Assembly: GCF_014356525.2 (NCBI RefSeq)
Contig: NC_052515.1
Coordinates: 20,899,725 to 20,963,724, forward strand
Length of the DNA: 64,000 nt
Direction of reading: 5' to 3'
Origin: Nilaparvata lugens
Taxonomy: Eukaryota; Arthropoda; Insecta; Hemiptera; Delphacidae
Positions 10,901-19,979 of the stretch are shown one piece after another; positions within the stretch are counted from its first letter, which is position 1; every line of letters starts with the position of its first letter. The notes under the pieces were generated by a model. The model was not told where the DNA came from, searched no databases, and worked only from the letters and a program-made list of their open reading frames with translations. The position numbers and the translations under genes are program-made.

Positions 10901-13610
10901 GATTATAAAGAGTGAAAATGACAATCCTGCCTCATATTATCAATATACAGTGTTGCATTTCAGCCTTTCTCATAGCAACCAGCTGCTTGCAGTTGGAATA
11001 TTTCAGTCAAATATATTGTGAATTTCCAGCCATCAGTATAGAATTTAGTACACAATGTCTACCATGCAGCCGGTCTCCTAACTTTAAAATCCATTAGAGA
11101 CCAAAATCCGATCCTCAGACTATTTTTGACATTATTGGAAAAATTATTTCTAAGAAACTTTCTCGCTTTCACCACTCACTTATCTTTTGAAACAAAAAAG
11201 GTTTCTAGCATGTCGAAAACTTCATGTTTTTTGCTCGAAATGTCTCGACATTGATGAACATTAATTGAAAAATAATCATGTGTTGGAACAAAATGATCCA
11301 GACACCAATAAAAAGAAGACATTCTCCCCGTTATTCTGATATACAATTTTCACTGATTACGACATTTTTGGCAACCGTGTAATTTCTTCGGATGGAGGGC
11401 CACGTTTCAACTCATTTTATGCAAACTCATAAAAAATGACAATTTTGTAATAATTTATTGTATTACTTTTGTTTAATTAGTTTGAATTGATTGCAGAAAA
11501 AGTAGGAAGGCTGTGGGAGTTCATCAGAGACCTGCTAAACGACTCGAGGTATTGTCCGAGCATCATTTGCTGGGAGGACTACGAGAAGGGCACATTCCGA
11601 TTTGTGCAGAGTGAGAAGGTAGCCAAACTGTGGGGCGAAAAGAAGGAGAACTCCGAGATGAACTTCGAGAAATTCAGCAGAGCCATGAGGTAACATTCAT
11701 CAAATAAATCATCAATCAATAAAATACATGTATTATTCGTCAAAGCAGATGGCGCTATCTTTTTCTATATCTGCGACTTTACCAGATAGATTTTTTAACA
11801 ATGTAGAAATATAATTAATTAACAAAATATTTGATCACAAATATTGTGAGATTATCATGAGCATTGAAACGTGATTTTTTGATGGAACATATTTCTATTA
11901 TTGATTGAACATGCTAAATGTTTCATCAGTAGTAATTGATAGAAACCGGTCTACAGAGAATGTAGGGTTCTATAGAGAGGTCCACGTTATAATGACAGTG
12001 TTTGATTAACATTGGTGTTGCTATCCGTGTCAATCATTTGTCAAAGCAGATGGCGCTATCCTCCTCTAGCTCTGCTACGTTGCCAGACAGTTTTTTAACA
12101 ATGTAGAAATATAATTAACAAATAATTATATTCGATCACAATTATGAAAATTCATTATTTAATCGGTGAAAAGCATTTTTTCTTGGGAAATAAAATACAG
12201 TATTATTGAGTATTTAAAACAAGGATGAACAGTTAATATTACATCAGATATATACCGGTATCAGTCATCCTGTATAGAAGGAAGTGGCAAGGCAAAGGAT
12301 CGGAACGTTATTCTCTTATCTTCCTTCACTCCCATTATAACGTGCACCTCACTAAATGTATAGTAAGTACATTTTTTGTTAGGGCTACCTACTCTTAAAT
12401 ATCAAGAAATAAAAATAGATATTTATTTCTTGATATGTGAATTTTAATTCTATAGAAAATATTAAGTAGCCCTGTAGACTTGAATAAAGCAGACTGTAGA
12501 CTGTAAACTTGGATAAATTGAGCATCATAAGTTAAAATTGAACATCAGGTTTAACAGTGTTATGAACCATGACCGATGATAGGCTAAAACAGCCTAGATA
12601 AAACGTGACCTCTTCGTCTCCTATGATATGATGAGTCAAACGTTTAAAAAGAAAAGTTTTCCTTGTAGGATGTAGAACGGGTGCATGTAACGATTAGAAC
12701 AAGGCTTTTCCCCACCGAAAGATTGGTTATTCCTCATCGATTCTAATAGTATCTCGAATTCTTCTCCTTCATACTCTTCTACATCTGTTGAAGATAAACA
12801 CTTCTAATTATTATAATTGTATCGACGACTTTTTAATATTGAATCTTATTGATATTTGTATAATATTGTTCCAGGTATTACTACAAAAGCAAAGTGCTAA
12901 TACCCGTCCAAAGGCGTCTTGTTTATCAGTTTGGACCGAAGGCGATGATCAGACAAAACCAGGCCTTGCAGAGCTCAAATCCCTACAAAAATAGTTATCT
13001 ATCTTAGAAAAAAAGCCCACATTCCAAGAATGAAACAGTATTACAAATAGTATTCAATTAGCACTTTACTTTTGTAGTAGTACCATAGCTGAAACAATAA
13101 TACAATGACATTTGTTATTATCAAAAATCTTTTGATTTCGGATTTTAACAGAATATTTTTATTTTCATTTCAGGTACCACTACAAGAAAAATGTGCTAAA
13201 ATCAAATAAAACTCGTCTTGTCTATCAGTTCGGACCGATGGCAATCATTTAACAAAACCAGGATCTGTCGAGCTCTATCAAACCTCTATCTTCTTCATGC
13301 TCCAACTTCTATCAAATTGGTCTCCCATCGTAATAGCCATTCCAAAAGCGTTGTTAGCACTTTGCTTTTGTAGTAGTACCTGAAACAGTACAATAAAATT
13401 TTGTTGATTTCAAAAGTCCTCGATATCCTTGAAGGATTAAGAATTCGAAAATTAACAGAATTTCTCTTTCATTTCAGGCACTACTACAAGAAAAATGTGC
13501 TAGTACCAAATCCCAGTCGTCTTGTCTATCAGTTTGGACCAAAGGCGTTGATCAGGCAAAACCAGACTCTGCCAAGTTTAAACCTCTTTCAAAATATTTA
13601 TTCATCGTAA
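4920..13610 (+). CDS. ETS transcription factor, ESE/ELF3-ELF5-like, with three alternative last exons
   Basis: Coding exons: 4920-5006, 6458-6563, 7880-8158, 8747-8854, 10087-10374, 11497-11689, then one of 12875-13007, 13174-13252 or 13478-13610. All junctions are GT/AG and in phase, giving 397, 379 or 397 aa. Exon 7880-8158 encodes a Pointed/SAM domain (RWNTTDILTWVLAVAKENN). Exon 10087-10374 encodes an acidic Ser/Glu-rich stretch and an AT-hook (KKRPGRPRG). Exon 11497-11689 encodes most of the ETS domain (LWEFIRDLL, VAKLWGEKK, FSRAM); the terminal exons finish helix 3 and the last strands (RLVYQFGP). PNT, AT-hook, ETS in this order is the ESE architecture (ELF3, EHF, ELF5), a nuclear sequence-specific regulator of GGAA sites. 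The start ATG at 4920 is seven bases after the acceptor. ESE is preferred over SPDEF because the domain ends RAMRYYYK rather than RSIRQYYK. Confidence 0.88.
6995..7402. repeat. Helitron-like repeat in ETS intron
   Basis: The stretch has a 5' part TATATTAAGCGAGCAATATA, a central block AACGATTTTCACGAAATTTG and a 3' part AACGAGCGAAGCTCGGTGCC. These look like parts of non-autonomous Helitrons common in insect genomes; that comparison is from memory. The exact ends are not determined. Confidence 0.45.
7718..7758. repeat. short perfect hairpin
   Basis: TTTGTGATTGGATGT (7718-7732) is followed after an 11-base spacer by its exact complement (7744-7758). It lies about 120 bases upstream of the PNT-domain exon. 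It is either the core of a small foldback element or a local RNA hairpin. Confidence 0.6.
8250..8370. repeat. TTAGGT-rich stretch
   Basis: Interspersed GTTAGGTT, TTAGGTTAGG and similar words occur across this part of the intron after the PNT exon. They resemble the insect telomere word TTAGG but are degenerate and not a clean array, so this is probably simple sequence. Confidence 0.4.
8855..10086 (+). other. ETS intron, local repeats only
   Basis: No coding region is supported. A GCAGTAGTGAATGTGAT-type word is repeated near 9401 and 9455, and ACTAGTGTAACTAG-type words recur between 9510 and 9680. Otherwise ordinary AT-rich intron. Confidence 0.4.
10693..10894. repeat. foldback element in ETS intron
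   Basis: The arm from GCAAGCACTACCTCCGTA (10694 onward) through GTCAGCACAGGTA and CACACCAATAAAAA is mirrored by TTTTTATTGGTGTG, ACCTGTGCTGACGTC and TACGGAGGTAGTGCTGCAAG. The arms are each about 85-90 bp with a short spacer. An open frame across it (about 10677-11021) is a by-product of the repeat. This is probably a MITE. Confidence 0.75.
11971..12354. mobile_element. foldback/MITE, GAGGTCCACGTTATAATG family, copy 1
   Basis: The left end TAGAGAGGTCCACGTTATAA is mirrored by CATTATAACGTGCACCTCAC at the right end, 384 bp apart. The same terminal inverted repeat bounds the larger element at 38230-39326. An internal block (AGATGGCGCTATC through AACAATGTAGAAATATAATT) also occurs just upstream at about 11740-11815 and, diverged, at about 41890 and 45660. 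No transposase was seen. Confidence 0.7.
12381..12473. repeat. small nested hairpin element
   Basis: Outer arms AGGGCTACCTACT and TTAAGTAGCCCT enclose an inner inverted repeat TATCAAGAAATAAA / TTTATTTCTTGATA. The whole is 93 bp, typical of a small MITE. Confidence 0.65.
12875..13007 (+). CDS. ETS gene alternative terminal exon a
   Basis: Acceptor TTGTTCCAG. The first base completes the Arg codon split across the intron, giving RYYYKSKVLIPVQRRLVYQF and then GPKAMIRQNQALQSSNPYKN before TAG at 13005-13007. It carries the canonical YYY at the end of the recognition helix and is the closest of the three to the family consensus, so it is the likely default exon. Confidence 0.85.
13058..13084 (-). 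repeat. inverted copy of terminal-exon start, IR1
   Basis: These 27 bases are the reverse complement of the start of exon a (12874-12900) except at two positions. In the RNA one of these is a G-U pair and one a C-A mismatch. Downstream on the plus strand, GCTGAAACAATAATAC reads on the minus strand like an intron acceptor (TGTTTCAGC), so the inverted copy includes splice-site sequence. It could form a hairpin with exon a. Confidence 0.85.
13174..13252 (+). CDS. ETS gene alternative terminal exon b (short)
   Basis: Acceptor TTCATTTCAG. It encodes RYHYKKNVLKSNKTRLVYQF and GPMAII, then TAA at 13250-13252. The second Tyr of the YYY triplet is His. Homology to exons a and c continues past the stop (CAAAACCAGGATCTGTCGAG), where a and c read through with RQNQ. 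So b is either a short isoform or a copy that gained a premature stop. Confidence 0.7.
13354..13390 (-). repeat. inverted copy of terminal-exon acceptor and start, IR2
   Basis: These 37 bases are the reverse complement of 12864-12900 (polypyrimidine tract, AG and exon-a start) at 34 of 37 positions. Two of the other three would be G-U pairs in RNA, so only one is a true mismatch. The repeat lies between exons b and c. Minus-strand reading gives an acceptor-like TACTGTTTCAG followed by a YYYKSKVL-coding stretch, then similarity stops. Confidence 0.88.
13478..13610 (+). CDS. ETS gene alternative terminal exon c
   Basis: Acceptor TTTCATTTCAG. It encodes RHYYKKNVLVPNPSRLVYQF and GPKALIRQNQTLPSLNLFQN, ending TAA at 13608-13610, the same length as exon a. 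The first Tyr of the YYY triplet is His. Splice site, phase and frame are intact and the length matches exon a, which argues for maintained function. Confidence 0.8.
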
Positions 13611-16600
13611 ACAAATTATAAAAATAGACGAACTATGAAGCTGGGCTCATCAATCTTGACGCATCATGAATCGAATATCAATCTTGATGTAAGAAGTCAA
13701 AGTTTCTGCATTCCCAATCTGGAGTCAATATAGTTCTTGGAGTGCCTTCAGCTTTTTTCAATTTTCTTGAAGTGTTTTCAAATATCTAAAAGGCTCATCA
13801 ACTTCTTGAAAGTTAGAGATCCTGGTCTGCTAATAAGAACTGTGATAATTTTTAGAGAATTTGTGTATCGGTCCAAAATCATCTCAATTCATATTATTTG
13901 TGATAATAGTGATATGATGCCATAAGTTCATAAGTGTGATAATGAACTTGGATGCGATGATGATGAATTTAGTTCATGACCTTATATGAATGATGAAGCC
14001 TATAGTCGTAAATTAGATTCAGCGATGAATCTGAATATTCTCAAATGAGATGGCAAATTCAGAAAATGTGTATGATGTAACAATAATTTACAGAAAATGA
14101 ATGTGTTCATGAAATTAAGCTTCACGTTTAATTCATTTGAAGAATTTGATAGGTAGTGAATTGAAGCATTTCGTGATATGTGGTAAATATGTGAACAAAC
14201 TGAGTTTTTCAATCTTTCACGTTGAAATATACATTCATGTTATATTGTGGAAATGCTGATTCATTAGAATATACTATAAATAGTAAACTATGTATTGTAT
14301 AATGGGTGGAATCAAAATTGTAGACGATAATTTTTTTTTGTTGTGTGGTATGGTACCATTATATGACTGAAATAAGTTGTAAAATCTAATATTTTATGTT
14401 TGCTTTGGAATGATCTCTGAAGATACTTATTCAGGCTGTTTTTAATAGAAAGAGATCAAACTCTGTACTGTAGTCTAAAAATGATGATTCCCCTTTTAAT
14501 GGCGTGATAAGATTGAATGTGTATCTGTTTTTTTGTTATAAAGTAACCAACTATCTTATTATTGTGCTTTGTATACTTCTCTTTCGTAATTTAGTTAAAA
14601 TGTAAAATGCTATATTGGCTTCGAGTTCTATTGGTGCTAATATTTTCTAAGCATATATGTTGTAAAGATTTTCCTTAAAATAATTCTAATGTTCTTAAAT
14701 CCTCACATGAGTTTATTACTATTATCTCCAAACAAATAATTGTACAGAACATCAAATTAAGTTGATTAATTCATTTCTAGAGATATCTTTACTACATCGA
14801 ATATAAATAATCTTAGTATTCCATTGAGTGTTGATTTAGAAGTTACTGTCTTTATCCTATTTTTGGATAATAAGTTGATCTTAAAATGAAAAATAATACT
14901 GTTAAACATAATTTTTTTAATGAATCTTATAAATTTATACATTTAGTTTCATAAATCTATATAATTTATAAGTTCAATCAATGATGATTTAAAAAGTATT
15001 CTGAATATTCCCAATGAATGTGGGTTTGCTAAGGGCAAATATGTAAAGAGAAAACTAATTCACGTTTTAGATGAAGACATTCAACGAAACTATAAGTTGA
15101 TTACTAAGAGTATGAGTTTCTTAATTATGCTAATTAGATTAGAGGCTCTCATCATGAATAAAAGTTCATTAATCTCCATTATCACGCAAATATTATAAGT
15201 ATTTTCAACTGATAAGATGTGAATCATGATAATTATTTTTTCTATTATCATTAATTTATAGATGAAATTAATCCAATGGGTTTTTGCCTTCTCTAATCTA
15301 AATAAGATTAGCCACATAAATCTGAAACCCATTTACAATTAAATATAATATTCCTGATTACTTTAAGACCTTGGGGCATGATAACTGTGCCGAAAGTTAT
15401 ATTGGCTGTGCTTATTACAGATTACGACATATATCACTCAGTAAATTAAAAATAATAATATCCTTGAGAAAATTTGTTTTCATGTTTCAAAAATCAATTA
15501 AATAAATTATTTGGGAAAGTTATTCAATAAATTAATTATATCAAATTTATTTTGTCTTGGTTACCACAAAATATTTCTTCATTGATTTGTGATTGTAAAC
15601 TCATAATCGTAGATTCTGAATTTTATTCATTCAGAATAAATTTATATGGATTCTCATATTCTAATTTTTAAGCTTTGTAATTTATTATACTTGACTATGA
15701 TTTCTGTATCTCTCACTTCTTTCAGCTTCAAAGTGTAACAATTCTAGATTATTTAAAAAAACTCTCCGTCAATTTTCTAATTTTGCAATCCAAATCACAA
15801 ATTCTAAATCATAAGACTGACTACCTTCATGATAAGAAAATCAAAAAAACTTACAACTACTGTAAAAACCTATTGTATATAATGTAAATATTATCACCTT
15901 AGATGTAACATGTTATTGTTTGATAAATATATTGATAAAAAGTTATGGTAATAATTATTTTCAATGAAAAATATATCTGTATTAAAGAACAGTCCATTGT
16001 CATAGAAAATGTTGTTTTATATCGTCACAAGTTTATACTTAATCAAAAATATTGATCAATAGAACGGAACAATCAAACAGTTACAAATTAATAATATTCA
16101 GTTTAGATGATTTTCTACTTTTTGTACTGTATGTGTATCTATCTAGTCTTAAGAATATGATTATTGAATTAAATGGAAATATTCTGTGAAGATTTGTGTA
16201 CTCATTCACTAACCTTGGGAACTTACTTCACTAACCATTAAATTTACTCACATATTTCTCGTCAGTAGTAATTTGAATAATGATCTTGAATTTATATTAA
16301 GGAGGAGATATCGAGTAGTTGTTAGGCATTTGATTTAGATTGAATTAATTATCAAAGATACATGAACAAATTACAAATCGAAGAGAAAGTTGTCCTTATT
16401 TGAACATGCATATTGTGTAAAGTACTCTTATAAATTTATTAGTACTTTAATGATTCACGTTGAGTACGTTAGAAGCTTTCCCCTCCTGCATTTACATGAC
16501 TTCTTTTTTTTGAGAAAGCTGAAAGGTAACATGACGTGAATTATCTCGACTCCTTTTATAGCATTATTGTACCATATTAAAAGAAAGTAATTTTTTGCAG

Positions 16601-17167
16601 TTTGAGAAATGAAAGAGCGTGAGGATTTCAAAGTTTTCAAGAGAGGACTCCCTACTTGAAGATCATTTTAATCACAGGTAGTCTGGAATCCCCCTACAAT
16701 TAGATCACATCTAGATTCTGATTATGGGACGAAAACTAAGTAACATACACCACCAATAAAATAAATATAATTTCAAATTGTTTGTAGAAATTCTTTTGAA
16801 TCCATATACTAAAAATATTCATTTTTCTTGATTTAAGTACACATTTTAAAATAGGTAACTACGGAAGTGAAAATAACTCAATGGATGAGTATAATTAATA
16901 GAGCTTTTATTCGCATAAACGTTAAAATACATACACAATTTTTAGGTAGTCTTATGCTAGAATAATTGAAAAATAAACATGTAAATATTTAACATGAAAA
17001 ATTATAGTAATATTAACTTCACCAACTGTACAAGTATCACATATTTTGGGTTATATCTTCGCATTGCATTATATCTTCGTATTGTTTGCGACATTTGAAA
17101 AATCTCAAAGATTAGTCTGAACGGATTTTAAAATCGTAGGATATTGAGCAATTCAACTATTGTAAGA
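13611..17167. other. 3' flank of ETS gene and intergenic, no gene seen
   Basis: AT-rich sequence with scattered stops in all frames and no homology that could be recognised. Part of it is presumably the ETS 3' UTR; the polyadenylation site could not be assigned. Confidence 0.45.
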
Positions 17168-17322
17168 TGGCCCAGTTGCACAAAAGCTGGTTAAATTTTA
17201 ACCGTAATTAATTTCACGAGAAACAATCAGAAAAGCCGTCTTTTCTAAAAAGACCTTCTCTGATTGGTTCTCGTGAAATTAATCACGGTTAAAATTTAAC
17301 CGGCTTTTGTGCAATCGGCACT
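17168..17322. repeat. hairpin MITE, GTTGCACAAAAGC family
   Basis: The left arm CAGTTGCACAAAAGC..GGTTAAATTTTAACCG..TTTCACGAGAA and the right arm TTCTCGTGAAATTAATCACG..TTAAAATTTAACCGGC..TTTTGTGCAA are nearly perfect complements of about 65-70 bp around a short loop. MITE-like hairpins of this kind are familiar from insect genomes. Confidence 0.8.
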
Positions 17323-18019
17323 ATGTCCATATACTTGATTTTGATTTCAAAATTCCCATAATATAATCTTATTCAATCCAGTTTATACTTGTTTCGTAGA
17401 TGTGTGAGTTGAATACCCAACCATTGATGGATAAGCACAGATACAGCACAGATCTGTGTCTTCTCATATTGTTGAACTCCATTTCAAAATTCGGTCACAT
17501 TCATTTCAAAATGATGGGGAAACTACGAAAAATATATTTCATGCCAAACTCATCATTGAATTGATTATATAAAAATCTAGTTTTTATATAGATATCCAAC
17601 ATAGCCTAATAATGAATAAAAGTTGAAATTTTGTAGCGACAACTTTATTATTGATAAATGCGTTTTAATCTCAGCTACAGTACTAAAATAAAATAGTTGA
17701 AACCAATGACGATGATATAATGCAAAATAGTCCCTTTTTATTTACAATATAGGCCATAAATTCTACAATTATTATCGATTTCAACTGCAATTGGACAAAA
17801 CAGAAAAATCATCAGGTCTCAAAATCCAGTTATCATTAAAAGTATCTCTTTTATGATTTTCATCCTCAATTTTCTCTTGAACTCACAATGAAATCAAACT
17901 ATTCATTTTTGATGCATAGTCTTACGTCAGATTGTTTATTATTGTAACAGATTTTGTTCATTATAGATTTGGGGGTTGGGACAATATGCACCATCTAAGT
18001 AACGCTAACCTACATGAAG

Positions 18020-18231
18020 GTAGTATTATACTGTTTTTCATTTCCGGTTTAAACCAACAGCTGATTTATCTCCGTTAAAACCGAGATGGTGCATAATAGT
18101 TATGGGCCTTTAATTCCAATCGGAAAAGTGAATTATTATACTGTGTTTCATTAGTGGTTTAAACCAACAGCTGATTTATATCAGTTAAACCCGTGATGGT
18201 GCATATGTATCTTTAATTCCAATAGGAAAAG
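18020..18231. repeat. tandem duplicate, ~110-bp unit
   Basis: ATTATACTGTTTTTCATT, GGTTTAAACCAACAGCTGAT and TAATTCCAATCGGAAAAGT recur in order about 110 bp apart. A flanking ATGCACCATCT (17988) is mirrored by GATGGTGCAT at both unit ends, suggesting two foldback units in tandem. Confidence 0.65.
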
Positions 18232-18499
18232 TTTCAATTAACTTATTGCATTTTTACAATAAAAGCCTATCGCATCTAAACTTCGAGATTGATTGTTAGA
18301 GAAGACTTTTCAAGTTCTAACTCCGCCTGATAACCAATTTTAAATTTTCACTGGAGACCCCAATCAAAACTGATATTCGAGTTGCAAGTTTGGCGAGGCC
18401 ATAAAAGCACACATAATAATCGAGTCGCAGTATACAGTTATTATTGAAAGTATATATTTTATTTACAATAGACTTCTAGTTCAATCTGAAGAACTTTAA

Positions 18500-18672
18500 G
18501 GTGGATTCCCACATATCAGTGACCAGTACAGTGAAAATATAATTCCTATAAGATCTAATGGGACTATTCCCACTCAGCCTGAGTGAGCGAATATGAATAA
18601 CCCCATTAGAACGTACGGGAATAATGTTCTCACTGTATGGGACACGTTCACTTATATATGTGGTAATCCGCC
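18500..18672. mobile_element. foldback element, GGTGGATTCCCACATAT ends
   Basis: The left arm GGTGGATTCCCACATAT..CAGTG..ATTCC..TCTAATGGG is mirrored by CCCCATTAGA..GGGAAT..CACTG..ATATGTGGTAATCCGCC. The left flank is TTAA and the right flank is TATTAA, so a TTAA-type target is possible but not exact. No coding capacity. Confidence 0.7.
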
Positions 18673-18870
18673 TATTAACACTTACTTATCTAACAATCAT
18701 TCGTCTAACCATTCGCATCGCAGAGATTCGCCAATCTTCAGAGAAAATTACAACAAACCTTGCAGAGTTACAATTTCGGATTTAATGCAAAGTACTTTTC
18801 CCTTTTTTATTTACAAGACTTGTAGTCCAATGTGAAGCTCTTCAAACATTCACTGATAAGTATCTTCTTA

Positions 18871-19619
18871 GGCTCTACTCACACTAGTACAACGAAATCG
18901 TAAGACTCCAGTCGTAGATATTTAATATTTATTTATTTGTGGACAGAATCACAAATCATATAAATATGACTAGGAAGGAACAACAGGCTTGGCCCAGTCT
19001 TATAATACCAGTCTTTCAGACCTTTCGACTTGACTCATTTAAAATTGTATAATATTACACTATTATACTTTTTTAATGGTATAAAATGGAAAATATTACT
19101 ACTTTTTCAAAAAATTGAACGTGCTCTCGTTTATATCCACGCTACTCCAGTTCAAATCCTAACCTCACATTATTGAAGATACAGGATACTCAAGTCTCTT
19201 TGCCACCAAAATGTCCAGTCGCTTAGAAACTCAGTCACCGAATCTGGAGTGCACGAACGGCTAAAATCCCTAGCAGTGATAGTCTTAGGGCCAGACAAGT
19301 GTCTTTTGAGCTTCCTGCCCTGTCGACTCTAAAATCGTCGACTGAATACGCCTAACATGGTCTGGTTCTTATTTGAGTCGAGGATTATTATGGGGTTTGA
19401 GACGGTATTTGAAGGTTAAATTTGGCTTAGGGAATAGTTTGGGGTAGGGTTTTAAGGGCACTGTAACTTACTATACAGCATAATGTTAACTAGATGTCAG
19501 ATTTCAATTATTTTAATTTCGAATTAGGAATTTTGTTAATACAGACGACAAAACTCACTTGGAGCGTTGATGTACGGAGTCACTTCGCGATTTGAGTCTC
19601 CGCTAGTGTGAGTAGTGCC
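18871..19619. mobile_element. foldback element interrupted by a non-LTR tail
   Basis: The ends GGCTCTACTCACACTAG and CTAGTGTGAGTAGTGCC are inverted repeats, and inner words (AATCGTAAGACTCC / GAGTC) also mirror. The left flank is TTA (18868-18870) and the right flank TCA (19620-19622). From about 18925 the interior begins with TATTTATTTATTTGTGGACA, which looks like the A/T-rich tail of an antisense non-LTR element. Confidence 0.6.
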
Positions 19620-19622
19620 TCA

Positions 19623-19890
19623 GGGTGTGATCACATTGAATACGTATATTTGCAAATAAATGCACATCTGATCATCCATGAGCCGAAGAACAAAATTTGA
19701 AAAGTGCCATTGAAACACGTTGTGACTTGCACTTAGCTGCTCACACTGAACGTAACCAGCAAATGCAAGCGTTCAGTGTGAGTGTTCCCATTGCTCTTTC
19801 CAGATTTTGCTTCTCATCTGCACGCTTGGTCATGCATAAGATAACCAAGCTTGCACTTGCACAATATACACATTAAATGTGATCACACCC
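19623..19890. mobile_element. foldback element, GGGTGTGATCACA ends
   Basis: GGGTGTGATCACATTGAATA at the left is mirrored by ATTAAATGTGATCACACCC at the right, 268 bp apart. The inner pair AACGTAACCAGCAAATG..CACTGAA is partly palindromic. The right flank is TTA and the left TCA, shared with the preceding element. It ends about 90 bp before the CHMP2A stop codon (minus strand). Confidence 0.7.
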
Positions 19891-19979
19891 TTACTCATCA
19901 GTGTGTTTGTTTCTAAACCAAACTTTCTTATCAATCTCGCTCATCAACCAAACGTTCTTATTAACCAATCACTCTGTTA

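Noticed and set aside
10677..11021. 114-residue frame with several Cys/His (FYWCGCHTCADVTRIHYGF)
   Set aside because: It runs through both arms of a foldback repeat; the residues follow from the inverted repeat and there is no family resemblance or splice context.
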